DNA of 64,000 nucleotides from Vreelandella neptunia (GCF_000712975.1 NZ_JHQL01000006.1:62001-126000), one strand, 5' to 3'. Shown: positions 28,077 to 38,076, numbered from the stretch's first letter. Made by a program: numbers and translations. Notes: a model not told the origin generated them from the letters alone.

Positions 28077-29543
28077 TCACCGTGGTTGTAGCATCATGGG
28101 TAGGCCGCCTTGTGGGCGTAATGTCAGCCGACATTCAATGCTCACTTGGTGGCCTGAAACTAGTTTTGGCGTGAAGTGCTGTGCCAATGTCGCTAAGCAG
28201 AGAACCCCCTCATAAAGTCCGAAGCGTTTTCCGAGACAAACCCGTGGGCCTACGCTAAAGGGTAGATAGGCGAATTTGTCTGGACGTGGAGACTCTGGAA
28301 GAAAACGCTCTGGCACAAAATGATCGGGTGCTTCCCATAATTTACGATGCCGGTGCAACAACCAAGGAGACACCAACAAAACGGTGCCTTGACGCACATC
28401 TCGATTGCGCACCTTATCGTCTCCCCGCGCTTGTCGGCTTAGCATAGGTACAGGCGGATATAGCCGCATGGCTTCTTCAAATACCGCCATGGTGTAGGGC
28501 AGATTAGCGACATCTTCGTAGCACGGTGTTCTACCATCGAGCACTTCATCAAGTTCATGCTGCAGGCGCGCCATAGCATGAGGGTCATAATCGAGTAAAT
28601 ACCAACACCATGCTAGTGCATTGGCGGTTGTTTCATGTCCTGCCATAAACATGACAATCGCTTCATTACGCACTGCTTTTCGGCCCATCGGGCAGCTATT
28701 ATCTCCACCATCCTTCATAGACGTCATAAAGCTCTCAATCAGGCTATGCTGTCCTTGCCCTGATCTATACGTATGACGATCAATGATGCGGTCAATAATT
28801 TCATGCACTTGTTTTGCCGAATAACGCGTACGTGCTCTTCGTAGTGGATTACCTAGCAAACTTAAAAATGGCAATCCCAGCATATTGGCCATATCTAAGT
28901 GCTCAGAATGACGCTGGTATTCGGTAAAACCAGCCACCACCTGCTCAGCTTCTTCGTCTGTGGTGTCATCCCCAAAAATCGTTCGGCCAATGATACGCGC
29001 GGTCAAATGAGCCATCTCAGTCAGCATATCAATGGGCGCGTCCGATGGATGTTGGGCCCAGCGCTTGGCAGTCTCCTCCGCCGAGGCGGTCATGGTGGTA
29101 CAGAAACCGGGCAACAGGCCATTCGTTAGCGATGGCGCACACTGGCGTCGACGCTGGCGCCACAAATCGCCATCGCTGACAAACAACCCATCATCAAGTA
29201 GCGGTTCCAGAGCACGACGCATTTGCGGACTTTTACGATCATAGTTGTCATGTTGTTCAAGGAAAACACGACGAACCGTATCGGGGCTATTACACAAGAC
29301 ATAGTCTTGCTTCATCAACGACATGCGCGAAGTACGTATTGAGTAATCTTCTTCCCGCCAGACAGAAAGTAAATTGTGCTGCGCCAAACGCAGCCGATGC
29401 ACGATGCCTTTGCTGGCTGAAACAGGCGTTACCTTGACCGGAGGTTCCAAACACTTAGCACTGTTCAATGCCTCAGAAAGCCCCTGGTGGCCATTCGAGT
29501 TGTTTGTTGTTATCGCTTTGGATAAAACACTATCGTGGTGCAT
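28077..29543 (-). CDS. Cytochrome P450 monooxygenase
   Basis: The 488-residue P450 has the I-helix oxygen motif AGHETTA, the K-helix EAMRLYPP (ExxR), and the heme loop FSVGPRVCLGKRFG with the Cys thiolate. It has no reductase domain, so it needs external electron partners, none of which are encoded nearby. Sequence style (AWCWYLLDYDPHAMARLQHELDEVL) resembles bacterial relatives of the CYP102/CYP4 fatty acid and terpene hydroxylases. It is on the same strand as a YitT protein and a glycosyltransferase. The substrate is unknown. Confidence 0.9.
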   Translation of the reverse strand: MHHDSVLSKAITTNNSNGHQGLSEALNSAKCLEPPVKVTPVSASKGIVHRLRLAQHNLLSVWREEDYSIRTSRMSLMKQDYVLCNSPDTVRRVFLEQHDNYDRKSPQMRRALEPLLDDGLFVSDGDLWRQRRRQCAPSLTNGLLPGFCTTMTASAEETAKRWAQHPSDAPIDMLTEMAHLTARIIGRTIFGDDTTDEEAEQVVAGFTEYQRHSEHLDMANMLGLPFLSLLGNPLRRARTRYSAKQVHEIIDRIIDRHTYRSGQGQHSLIESFMTSMKDGGDNSCPMGRKAVRNEAIVMFMAGHETTANALAWCWYLLDYDPHAMARLQHELDEVLDGRTPCYEDVANLPYTMAVFEEAMRLYPPVPMLSRQARGDDKVRNRDVRQGTVLLVSPWLLHRHRKLWEAPDHFVPERFLPESPRPDKFAYLPFSVGPRVCLGKRFGLYEGVLCLATLAQHFTPKLVSGHQVSIECRLTLRPQGGLPMMLQPR

Positions 29544-29715
29544 TGTCCCCTGCCCTACTATTTATATGTTTGGAAATCGACTCTTATTCGCGGGACATAC
29601 TTTTTAACTAAATTTAACGACGCCTACTTTAACAGGAATAGGCGGTTTGAGGCATCGGAGGCTATCTACCCTGTTTTGCAAAAACTCTTCAGCGGCTTAC
29701 TATCATTGGTTCTGT

Positions 29716-30330
29716 TTAACTAACTCCGATGTACCGCCCTGGTTTGTGGTTCAAGGCAATAATCAAATTCAGCGTCAGAGCCCCCAACACAGAGTAACCC
29801 ACGCGGTCTAACGGAAGTTGGGTTAGTGCCACCAGCAGAATTAGTCCGTCGATGCCCAACTGCACATAGCCTGCTCGCAGGCCGTGCTTTTCTTGCAGGT
29901 AGAGCGCGAGAATATTAATTCCCCCTAGGCTGGTTCGATGCCGGAACAGCATCAACATGCCTATGCCCATTAAAGCGCCCCCCATCAACGCAGCGTACAG
30001 CGATGGAACATTGGCAAACTGTACCCAGCCTTGGGTGAGTTCAGAAAACAGCGACACCAAGCCAATCGCCGCAAACGTGCGCAGCGTAAAACTCCACCCC
30101 ATACGCTTAATCGCCAAATAGTAAAACGGCAAATTAATGGTAAAAAACCAGAAGCCAAATCCCCAACCAGTCACGTAATTCAGCAGTAATGCCAGCCCCG
30201 CGGTGCTGCCAGTAATCAATACTGAATGGGTGTAAAATGCCACTCCTAAAGCAACAAACAGCGTGCCAAGTAGCATGGCCATCATATCTTCATAGTATTT
30301 ATGCGGATCTTTAGGAAGATCGTCCCGCAT
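29716..30330 (-). CDS. YitT-family membrane protein
   Basis: The 204-residue protein has five to six hydrophobic segments and the YitT/DUF161 pattern GTLFVALGVAFYTHSVLITGSTAGLALLLNY, then FFTINLPFYYLAIKRMGWSFTLRTFAAI and RHRTSLGGINILALYLQEK. The family has no firmly known function. The start MRDDLPKDPHKYYED is preferred; an upstream Met would add 26 unrelated residues. It lies between a glycosyltransferase (124 bp upstream) and the P450 (172 bp downstream), all on the minus strand. Confidence 0.85.
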   Translation of the reverse strand: MRDDLPKDPHKYYEDMMAMLLGTLFVALGVAFYTHSVLITGSTAGLALLLNYVTGWGFGFWFFTINLPFYYLAIKRMGWSFTLRTFAAIGLVSLFSELTQGWVQFANVPSLYAALMGGALMGIGMLMLFRHRTSLGGINILALYLQEKHGLRAGYVQLGIDGLILLVALTQLPLDRVGYSVLGALTLNLIIALNHKPGRYIGVS

Positions 30331-30453
30331 GAGGGTGTCCTTTTGTAGAATTGCTCGAGCACTGATTCCAAGAGACTCTGCAACGTCAGTGGCCTTAAAA
30401 GGCATCACCGGTAAGGGAGAACGTATTTCCGACGCTCAATGGCTCTTATCTCA

Positions 30454-31686
30454 TCAACCTCCCATAACACTCTCTAGTACATTGGCGGCATTGGCTGCCC
30501 CATTTGCGTTCTGTACGGCGCTTGAAAAGCGTTGAGCAGATTGACGAAATACTGGTTCATGCATTAATCGCTCTAGTTGTCGCACCAATTTATTGGGATT
30601 AATTCTACGCACTGACATCTGCAAGCCGAATTTTTGGCGCACGCCAATTTGAGCATTGAGACGCTGCTCATAGTGGGCGGGCAGCGCCAGCATTGGCACA
30701 CCAGCCGCTAATGACTGATACATACTGCCATTCCCACCGTGATATAGCATTGCTCGGGCATGAGCCAAAAGCTGCGAGCCAGGCGCATAGCGCGTAAAAC
30801 GGAAATTATTCGGGGCAGCGTTCATAACCTCTTCGCTCACCTGACCACCAGTGGTCACCATAAAACGATAGGGCAGCGCTCCCAACGTGGGGTAAGTGCT
30901 ACACAGGAAGTGCTCCAACAATCCTGTTGAACCCATGGTGATATAAACATTGGGCGTACCATCTTGGAGTTCATCAAACCAGTCAGGTAACGGCGCCGCT
31001 AGGTCAGGTGAGATCGGCCCCACCATATGATAGTCGCGAAACCGTTTAGGCAAGCTGTAGAGCCCTGGTAAATCAGGCGAAATCATTGGCATGTTATAGA
31101 GCATGTCAAAGGCATTTTGGTCTGGCCGCTGATACTTCTGATAAAGTCGCCGTCGGATACCAGATAATAAATAGCGATCTAAGCCTTTAGCAGCATAGTA
31201 GGTCGGCGTTGGCGGCGTTAGCAGTCTCGCGGCATAGCCATTCATGACACCAGCACACGGTACGCCGGCAATGTACGCAGCGGTACTGGCACTTACCGTG
31301 GCATCACCCACCACTAGATCAGGTTTGACCTTTTCGATAGCCTGCAGCTGGGACTCAACAATCTTGCTCAGAGGCGCCCAATAGCGTAGGTGCACCATAT
31401 CCCAAAAGGAGGCTTTCCAACCAAGACGCTGAAAGCGTGACCATATGTCGGGAAGATTCGGCTCCCGAGCATAGAGAAGAGGGAACCCCGCGTCTTGAAC
31501 AAGGCCCAAGCGAGAACTGGGATGGTCAGGGTCATCACCGGCGAAAAACACCTCGTGCCCGCGCTGACGCAGCACGTTGGCTATCTCGATACAACGCACA
31601 GTATGCGCAAGCACCCAACCCAAGGGAAAAAACAGGATACGTGACGGTTTGGCAGCCACATTGCTACCACTAAGTAAGCCTGACAT
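30454..31686 (-). CDS. UGT/MGT-like glycosyltransferase (GT1 fold)
   Basis: This 410-residue GT-B glycosyltransferase has an acceptor domain starting ILFFPLGWVLAHTVRCIEIANVLRQRGHEVFFAG. The nucleotide-sugar donor loop YHGGNGSMYQSLAAGVPMLALPAHYEQRLNA is characteristic of UDP-glycosyltransferases acting on lipids or small hydrophobic molecules (rhamnosyl-, macrolide and sterol transferases). VYITMGSTG marks the start of the donor domain. It has no signal peptide. Its closeness to a P450 suggests sequential hydroxylation and glycosylation of a lipophilic compound; this is inference. Confidence 0.85.
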   Translation of the reverse strand: MSGLLSGSNVAAKPSRILFFPLGWVLAHTVRCIEIANVLRQRGHEVFFAGDDPDHPSSRLGLVQDAGFPLLYAREPNLPDIWSRFQRLGWKASFWDMVHLRYWAPLSKIVESQLQAIEKVKPDLVVGDATVSASTAAYIAGVPCAGVMNGYAARLLTPPTPTYYAAKGLDRYLLSGIRRRLYQKYQRPDQNAFDMLYNMPMISPDLPGLYSLPKRFRDYHMVGPISPDLAAPLPDWFDELQDGTPNVYITMGSTGLLEHFLCSTYPTLGALPYRFMVTTGGQVSEEVMNAAPNNFRFTRYAPGSQLLAHARAMLYHGGNGSMYQSLAAGVPMLALPAHYEQRLNAQIGVRQKFGLQMSVRRINPNKLVRQLERLMHEPVFRQSAQRFSSAVQNANGAANAANVLESVMGG

Positions 31687-31759
31687 ACCAAGTTTCCTGT
31701 CTTATTCAACCATCAAATGATGTTGCCCACTGACTAAAACCCGCGAATAGCAAAGAAGA

Positions 31760-33559
31760 TTAAACTGGGCTAGCGTGCTCGACCATCAATTGGAGAGTTT
31801 CACGCCCTCGCCAGCGATTGCGATTAAGCTTATAGGCGCAGTGCAACGTATCGCCCACGCCAAACGAGGGCAGCTCTCCTGGCGTTAACGCGCGAAACCA
31901 GATCGCTTTACTGGTCACCGCGCCCATGGAAAGCTCCATCATCAGATGCGAACCTTCAGCGCCGACGGGGCGTAGCGCCTCAACAATAAATCGCCCTTCA
32001 AACAGGGGCGGGTCAAATTCACGCCCGTAAGGGCCAAGGGCTTCGACCTCGGTAAGCGTTACCAGAGACAGCTGAGCGGTAGAAAGCTCGCCATCTGTCC
32101 ACAGCCGCGGGTAAAGCGGCGTATCGCCCAGCTGCTCGCCAACTGCCTGTAAAAAGGCGGCTTTAAAGGCCGCTAGCTGCTCTCTTGGCACGCCGACACC
32201 GGCCGCCCCACTGTGGCCGCCAAAGCGTGGTAACGCCTCGGGGGCTAGCTCAAAGGTGCGTTGCAACGCATCGCGCAGATGCAGGCCATCAATCGAGCGG
32301 CCAGAGCCGGTCAACATATTGGGCGCCGCCGCGCGAGTCAGCACCAATGCAGGGCGGCCATAGGCCTGCACCAGCCGTGAAGCGACAATTCCCTGTACGC
32401 CTGGGTGGCCGTCTTCTAGCAGCACCACCACCGCAGGCTCATTGGCTTCCAGCGCAGGAGCAGCAAGCGTACGTGCCTCTTCTGCCATGTCCGCCTCGAT
32501 CGCCTTACGGGACTGATTGTCCTGGTCGAGCACCTCTAGCTGGCGATTGGCGACACTGTCGCTTTCCGCCAGCATAAAGTGCAGCGCCGCGTAGGGGTCA
32601 TCTAGCCGCGAACGGGCGTTGATTCTGGGCCCCATTTGAAACGCCAGCGTTTCGGCATTAAACGGCACACTATCGGCGCCAAGCCGCGCTGCCATGGCAC
32701 GCCAACAGGCAGCATCCATGCGGTTAATCAGCGTTAACCCATGACTCACCACGGCACGGTTAGCGGGGCTACCGCCCAGTGAAACACAGTCCGCTACGGT
32801 GCCTAGTGCGACATAAGAGAGCCACGGCGATAGCTTGGGCGTCGCGTCAGGCAGCGCTCCCCATTCAATCAATACCCCGCGGGCAAGCGACATCAAAAGC
32901 CACGCCACCATGCACCCCGCAATGGTTTTATCGGGATAGTCACAATCACTGCGTGTTGGGTTAACACAGGCGTAGGCGGAAGGCGGCGGGCCTTCCAACG
33001 GCAGCGCGTGATGGTCGCTGACCACCACATCAATACCGGCGGCTTTGAGTCGTGCAATCCGCGGCTCATCTGAGCTACCGCAGTCGGCGGTAATCACCAG
33101 AGTGGGCAGCGGCTTTAAACCAAGCGTGCGTTCCACCAGCGGCAAGCTAATGCCATAGCCATCGTGGATACGGTGCCCAATCAAACTATGTAGTTTGTGT
33201 TCGGGTACGCCAAACAGCTCCACTAGCGTGCGCCGAATCACCACGTGGGAGGTAATACCATCCACGTCGTAATCGGTGAGAATGCCGATGGACTCCCCTT
33301 CTGCCACTGCTTGGGCGATCCGTTCAGCGGCGCGGCGGCCATCGGCTAACTTTTCGGGGTGCGCTAAGTAACGCAGGCTTGGCGCCACCAACGGTGCAAG
33401 CTCTCCCGTGTAACCCGGTAGGCGTGAGGCCAATAGCCGTGCCTGTAGCTCGCTTAAGCCTTCCGCCTGGGCACGCACATACACGGCCTCGTCCAGTGGA
33501 CGAGGCTCTAAGCGTGGCTGATTGGCGTTCTGCTGCGCGAGTGCTGGTTCGTCGGCCAT
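31760..33559 (-). CDS. recJ: Single-stranded-DNA-specific exonuclease RecJ
   Basis: RecJ is a 5'-3' ssDNA exonuclease of the RecF and mismatch-repair pathways. The 599-residue DHH-family protein shows TDYDVDGITSH (motif I), VSDHHALP (motif III, DHH) and the DHHA1 motif FGGHSGAAGVGV. An OB-fold C-terminal domain closes the protein. It lies seven bases after thrC on the same strand (thrC stop 33566, recJ start 33559), in the common hom-thrC-recJ arrangement. Confidence 0.96.
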   Translation of the reverse strand: MADEPALAQQNANQPRLEPRPLDEAVYVRAQAEGLSELQARLLASRLPGYTGELAPLVAPSLRYLAHPEKLADGRRAAERIAQAVAEGESIGILTDYDVDGITSHVVIRRTLVELFGVPEHKLHSLIGHRIHDGYGISLPLVERTLGLKPLPTLVITADCGSSDEPRIARLKAAGIDVVVSDHHALPLEGPPPSAYACVNPTRSDCDYPDKTIAGCMVAWLLMSLARGVLIEWGALPDATPKLSPWLSYVALGTVADCVSLGGSPANRAVVSHGLTLINRMDAACWRAMAARLGADSVPFNAETLAFQMGPRINARSRLDDPYAALHFMLAESDSVANRQLEVLDQDNQSRKAIEADMAEEARTLAAPALEANEPAVVVLLEDGHPGVQGIVASRLVQAYGRPALVLTRAAAPNMLTGSGRSIDGLHLRDALQRTFELAPEALPRFGGHSGAAGVGVPREQLAAFKAAFLQAVGEQLGDTPLYPRLWTDGELSTAQLSLVTLTEVEALGPYGREFDPPLFEGRFIVEALRPVGAEGSHLMMELSMGAVTSKAIWFRALTPGELPSFGVGDTLHCAYKLNRNRWRGRETLQLMVEHASPV

Positions 33560-33565
33560 GACGCC

Positions 33566-34954
33566 TCAGCGCCGATTATCAGCGACAAACTGCTGCACGG
33601 CGCTTAGCTCAGCGGGCAACACTGTGTAACGCTCTTCGCGCTCCAGCAGGTCGTCCATATGAGTGGGCAACGGCACGCCCTGGAAGCCTGCTTTGACCAC
33701 GGCTTCAGCAAACTTCGCTGGATGCGCGGTCGCCAGTGTAATCACCGGCGTCGTGTTATCCACTCGTGCGCGCTCTGCAGCGCGGTAGCCAGTCGCCGTA
33801 TGGGGGTCAAGAATTTCCCCAGTACGGTGGTGAGCTTCACGAATGACTTCAAGAATGGTCGCATCATCCACACTGTGGCTGGCAAACTTTTCACGCAGCT
33901 TGGCCAGCGGTGCATCGGCAAGCGCCGTAGGCTCTTGCTGGAAACGCTCTAGCAGCGCTGCCACAGCGGCACCGTCACGGTCGTAAGCATCGAACAGTAA
34001 ACGCTCAAAATTTGACGAGACAACAATATCCATCGAAGGCGCAAGCGTCGCTGCCAACTCTTTTTTGGAAAAGTCGTTGGCCGTCAGCGTACGATGCAGA
34101 ATGTCGTTGGAGTTAGTGGCGATAATGAACTGCTTAACCGGCAAGCCCATTTTATAGGCCATATAACCGGCAAACACGTTACCGAAATTAGCCGACGGAA
34201 CGCAGAAGCTAACTTCCCTCTGGGGTGCACCCAATGCAACGCCAGCAGCAATGTAGTAAACGATCTGCGCCATAATGCGCGCCCAGTTGATCGAGTTCAC
34301 AGCCACTAAGCGCGTGCCATTCAGGAAGTCCTGGTTGGCAAAGCTGGCCTTGACCATTGCCTGGGCGTCATCGAAGTTACCTTCAATGGCGATATTAAAC
34401 ACGTTATCAGCCAGCACCGAGGTCATCTGGCGGCGCTGAACTTCTGATACACGGTTATGTGGATGAAGAATAAAAATGTCGAGGTTATCGCAGTGGCGAC
34501 AGCCTTCAATGGCCGCTGATCCCGTGTCTCCAGAGGTCGCGCCCATAATTACGGCACGCTCGTCACGCTTTTTCAAAAAGTGGTCTAGCAGCCGCCCAAG
34601 CAGCTGCAACGCAACGTCCTTAAACGCAAGCGTCGGGCCGTGGAACTGCTCTAGCAGAAAGTGACCAGCATCTAGCTGCTTAAGCGGCACGACGGCGTCA
34701 TGGTTGAACGTGGCATAGGCTTCTGTCACTAAGCGACGGAACGTCTCATCGTCAATTTCGCCATTTACAAACGGCTTCATCACCCGAAACGCAATCTCGG
34801 CGTAGGAAAGACCGGCCATGCTGGCCAGCTCTTCCTTGGAAAACTCGGGCAGTGTTTCCGGCACGTAAAGCCCGCCGTCGCTGGCCATACCCGTCAATAC
34901 TACTTCTTCAAAGGAGAGCGCGGGCGCTTGGCCGCGCGTACTGATATAACGCAT
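33566..34954 (-). CDS. thrC: Threonine synthase
   Basis: ThrC converts O-phosphohomoserine to threonine with pyridoxal phosphate. The 462-residue protein is of the long form shared by Pseudomonas and yeast. The start MRYISTRGQAPALSFEEVVLTGMASDGGLYVPE is typical. The PLP Lys is in GPTLAFKDVALQLLG and the phosphate-binding loop is GATSGDTGSAAIE. It follows hom with a 3-bp gap, so threonine synthesis from homoserine is one transcription unit. Confidence 0.96.
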   Translation of the reverse strand: MRYISTRGQAPALSFEEVVLTGMASDGGLYVPETLPEFSKEELASMAGLSYAEIAFRVMKPFVNGEIDDETFRRLVTEAYATFNHDAVVPLKQLDAGHFLLEQFHGPTLAFKDVALQLLGRLLDHFLKKRDERAVIMGATSGDTGSAAIEGCRHCDNLDIFILHPHNRVSEVQRRQMTSVLADNVFNIAIEGNFDDAQAMVKASFANQDFLNGTRLVAVNSINWARIMAQIVYYIAAGVALGAPQREVSFCVPSANFGNVFAGYMAYKMGLPVKQFIIATNSNDILHRTLTANDFSKKELAATLAPSMDIVVSSNFERLLFDAYDRDGAAVAALLERFQQEPTALADAPLAKLREKFASHSVDDATILEVIREAHHRTGEILDPHTATGYRAAERARVDNTTPVITLATAHPAKFAEAVVKAGFQGVPLPTHMDDLLEREERYTVLPAELSAVQQFVADNRR

Positions 34955-34957
34955 GGG

Positions 34958-36274
34958 TTACTCTCCTTCGTCCAGACTTTCAACGCGGATACGGGTCACC
35001 GGGCCAGCAATATCCGCCATGGACTCGATCTCACGAATCGCTTCGTTCATCTGCTTTTCTTTGGTGCGGTGCGTCAGCAGAATGATCGGCACCAGTTCAC
35101 CTTCGGTCGCTTCTTTCTGGATCAGCGCCTCAATAGAGATGCCCTGCTCAGCCAGGATGGTGGCGACACGTGCCAATACACCGGGACGATCCACCGCCAG
35201 CAGACGCAGATAATACGCCGTGGTGATGTCTTCCATCGGCATAATAGGCAGTTGGCTCACATCTTCATCAATGCCGCTAAAGGCCAGATATGGCACCCGG
35301 TAGTGGTGATCGGTAGTGATGTCACGCGCCACGTCTAGCAGGTCAGCGACCACCGCAGAAGCCGTTGGCTCAGCGCCAGCCCCAGCGCCATAATAAAGCG
35401 TTGGGCCAACTGCATCGCCCATCACAGCAATCGCATTTTTAACGCCGTGCACATTGGCCAGCAAGCGCTCTTTAGGAATCAGCGTCGGGTGAACCCGCAG
35501 TTCCAGCCCTTGATCAGTTCGCTTAGAAATACCCAGGTGTTTAATCACGTAGCCCAGGTTATCGGCCTGCTCAACGTCTTCGGCGGTAATGCGGGAAATC
35601 CCCTCGGTAAAGGCTTTTTCAAACTGCAGCGGCACGCCATAGGCAATGGATGCCAGAATGGTCAACTTATGGGCAGCGTCGATACCCTCCACATCAAAGG
35701 TGGGATCAGATTCGGCATAACCTAACGCCTGCGCTTCAGCCAACACATCTTCAAACGCGCGGCCTTCATCACGCATGTGCGTGAGGATGTAGTTGCCGGT
35801 GCCATTAATGATGCCCGCTACCCACTCGATGCGGTTAGCACCCAGGCCTTCGCGTAACGATTTGATGACCGGAATACCGCCCGCAACGGCTGCTTCAAAG
35901 GCAACAATAACGCCTTTCTCATGAGCGGCGCGGAAAATTTCGTTACCGTGAACCGCAATCAAGGCCTTGTTGGCAGTCACGACGTGTTTGCCGTTCTCAA
36001 TAGCGGTCAGTACCAATTCACGGGCGATGTCATAACCGCCGATTAACTCTACCAGCACATCCACATTGGGGTTGTTAGCCACCTCAAACACGTCAGAGGT
36101 CGCATTAATGCCGGTAATATCGCAGTCAGGATGAATACTGCGGTGGGCAACCTGCTCAATCACAATCGGGCGGCCTGCACGACGGCTAATGTCATCAGCG
36201 TTACGTGTTAATACGTTGAATGTACCGCCACCGACCGTACCTAACCCACAAATGCCTACTCTTACCGGTTTCAA
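34958..36274 (-). CDS. hom: Homoserine dehydrogenase
   Basis: Hom reduces aspartate semialdehyde to homoserine. The monofunctional 438-residue enzyme has the NAD(P) loop VGICGLGTVGGGTF, the catalytic region NYILTHMRDEGRAFEDVLAEAQALGYAESDPTFDVEG, and a C-terminal ACT domain (YYLRLLAVDRPGVLARVATILAEQGIS) for threonine feedback. The start codon is TTG, preceded by AAGGGGAAG. The dsbC-like gene is upstream on the same strand. Confidence 0.96.
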   Translation of the reverse strand: MKPVRVGICGLGTVGGGTFNVLTRNADDISRRAGRPIVIEQVAHRSIHPDCDITGINATSDVFEVANNPNVDVLVELIGGYDIARELVLTAIENGKHVVTANKALIAVHGNEIFRAAHEKGVIVAFEAAVAGGIPVIKSLREGLGANRIEWVAGIINGTGNYILTHMRDEGRAFEDVLAEAQALGYAESDPTFDVEGIDAAHKLTILASIAYGVPLQFEKAFTEGISRITAEDVEQADNLGYVIKHLGISKRTDQGLELRVHPTLIPKERLLANVHGVKNAIAVMGDAVGPTLYYGAGAGAEPTASAVVADLLDVARDITTDHHYRVPYLAFSGIDEDVSQLPIMPMEDITTAYYLRLLAVDRPGVLARVATILAEQGISIEALIQKEATEGELVPIILLTHRTKEKQMNEAIREIESMADIAGPVTRIRVESLDEGE

Positions 36275-36358
36275 AATACTTCCCCTTTCGTGATGGGCAC
36301 CCCAGGTGCCGCCTCTTAAATCAGTGTCTCAGCGCTATCGTTCGTCACTTAAGTGACG

Positions 36359-37117
36359 TTATTCGTCGTTCAAGCCTAACATGCTAACGAGCCGGTCGGG
36401 GGGTACAAACCCAGGTACCATTTGCCCGTTAGGCAACACAATGGCGGGCGTACCCTGCACCCCCAGCACTTTACCTAATTCGTACTGTTCGGCAACGGGG
36501 TTATCGCAGTTAGCCGAAGCTGCTAACGTTTGGTCTTGTTTGGCTTGCGTCATAGCCTCGCTGCGATTTTCTGAACACCATACTTGCTCAAGCGTCGTCG
36601 CGGCACCACTGCCCATACCTGCACGCGGGAACGCCATATAGTGTACAGCGATACCACGTTCGTTAAGCTCTGGAATCGCCTCATGCAGACGCACGCAGTA
36701 AGGACAGGTTGGATCAGTAAATACAATAACCGTGGCTTTAGGCTCATTTACGCCTTGGAAAACGACTCGCTCGCTCGCTGGAATAGAAGCAAGCGCCTCC
36801 GCTCTTTCCTGGTTTTGCGCCTGCTCGGTTAAGTTAATCAACCCATTATCCGCATTTTGGTAGAGGTCCCCTACCAAAAAGTGGCTGCCATCGGCATTGG
36901 AGTAGAAAGACTCCCCACTATCAAGAATAACGTGGTACACCCCATCCATCGGCGTTGCGTTTACTTGCTCCACCGGCATTGATTGGCCATTAACTTGTAA
37001 AGTTTCCGCCAAACGTTCTGCAACGGCGTCGGCACTGGCCACAACGGGCAGTAACAAGCCCGTCAACGCCAGCCAGGGAACACAGGATTTAGCAACTAAA
37101 GACCTACGTTGATGCAT
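36359..37117 (-). CDS. dsbC: Periplasmic thiol:disulfide interchange protein DsbC
   Basis: DsbC is the periplasmic disulfide isomerase. The 252-residue precursor has a signal peptide (SLVAKSCVPWLALTGLLLPVVASADA). An N-terminal dimerisation domain follows (AERLAETLQVNGQSMPVEQVNATPMDGVYHV), then a thioredoxin fold with the active site DPTCPYCVRLHE. The cis-Pro is in GVQGTPAIVLPNG. A second Cys pair (QVWCSENR and ANCDNP) is the structural disulfide of the family. The start MHQRRSLVAK is chosen to give a compact signal peptide. The xerD gene lies just upstream, as in E. coli and Pseudomonas. Confidence 0.95.
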   Translation of the reverse strand: MHQRRSLVAKSCVPWLALTGLLLPVVASADAVAERLAETLQVNGQSMPVEQVNATPMDGVYHVILDSGESFYSNADGSHFLVGDLYQNADNGLINLTEQAQNQERAEALASIPASERVVFQGVNEPKATVIVFTDPTCPYCVRLHEAIPELNERGIAVHYMAFPRAGMGSGAATTLEQVWCSENRSEAMTQAKQDQTLAASANCDNPVAEQYELGKVLGVQGTPAIVLPNGQMVPGFVPPDRLVSMLGLNDE

Positions 37118-37124
37118 TGTATCT

Positions 37125-38006
37125 TCAACCTCGCGGATGGTGTTCGGCATGCAGCTGCTCCAAGCGCGCCTGGGCAACATGCGTATAAATTTGCGTTGTC
37201 GATAGATCGCTATGACCTAACAACAGCTGTACGACCCGCAAATTAGCCCCATGATTCAATAAATGGGTCGCAAACGCATGGCGCAACGTATGCGGCGACA
37301 GAGGACGGGTAATTCCTGCAGTTATCGCATGAACTTTAATACGGTGCCAAAACGTTTGCCGGGTCATGGCTTTATCTGCTCGGCCAGGGAATAGCGCCGG
37401 CCGCGTAGGATCTTGCATCAATGCAGGGCGCGCCGTCTTCAAATAACGCTCGATCCACTCGGCTGCTTCTTCTCCCATCGGGACCAGCCGGTCTTTATCG
37501 CCCTTGCCTCTTACGCGGACAACCCCTTGGCGAAGGTTGATCGCATCGCCCGTCAATCCCACCAATTCCGACACACGCAGCCCACAGGCATACAGCAGTT
37601 CAAGCATGGTGCGATCACGTATCCCAAGCAAAGTATTGGTATCAGGAGCAAGCAAGAGACGTTCCACTTCCTCCTCTTCCAAGGTATTCGGCAGGCTGGG
37701 TCGCACTGGCGGTAGCGCTACATTAGCTAATGGGTCGTTGGCAATATGCCCATAAAGCCGCGCCCAACGATAAAAGCTGCGCAGCGACGAAAGCAGCCGT
37801 GCATTGCTGCGTAGTTGATAACCTTGCTCTCGGCGCGCTTCCAACCATTCACTGAAACGCTCAGGCGAAGGGGTTAACAGTGTTTCCCCAGCGCTTTCGA
37901 GCTGTTGCTGCCAAGCGGTTAAATCATGACGATAAGCCGCTAACGTATGGTCGCTTGCCCCCTGTTCTAACCATAAGGCATCCAGATAGGCATCAATCAC
38001 GCTCAT
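37125..38006 (-). CDS. xerD: Site-specific tyrosine recombinase XerD
   Basis: XerD acts with XerC at dif to resolve chromosome dimers. The 293-residue protein has the SAM-like N-terminal domain and the catalytic residues Arg (LYACGLRVSEL), His-x-x-Arg (SPHTLRHAFATHLLNHGANL), His (LLLGHSDLS) and Tyr (TTQIYTHV). Its place upstream of dsbC identifies it as XerD, not XerC. Confidence 0.95.
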   Translation of the reverse strand: MSVIDAYLDALWLEQGASDHTLAAYRHDLTAWQQQLESAGETLLTPSPERFSEWLEARREQGYQLRSNARLLSSLRSFYRWARLYGHIANDPLANVALPPVRPSLPNTLEEEEVERLLLAPDTNTLLGIRDRTMLELLYACGLRVSELVGLTGDAINLRQGVVRVRGKGDKDRLVPMGEEAAEWIERYLKTARPALMQDPTRPALFPGRADKAMTRQTFWHRIKVHAITAGITRPLSPHTLRHAFATHLLNHGANLRVVQLLLGHSDLSTTQIYTHVAQARLEQLHAEHHPRG

Positions 38007-38044
38007 AGGCTAACGGCCTCTTGACGGTGGCACCACACAAACAG

Positions 38045-38076
38045 AAACCCCGCCCCGCAAAGCGGTGACGGGGTTT
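38045..38076 (-). terminator. Terminator of the rpsP-rimM-trmD-rplS operon
   Basis: AAACCCCG (38045-38052) pairs with CGGGGTTT (38069-38076). Read on the minus strand, the hairpin follows rplS by about 55 bp and has an internal smaller stem; a short T stretch (TTTCTGTTTG) comes after. It can stop rplS transcripts. Confidence 0.75.

Noticed and set aside
29621..29644. CGCCTA/TAGGCG repeat between the YitT and P450 genes as a terminator
   Set aside because: The arms are six bases with a 12-base loop and no T-run; too weak to call.
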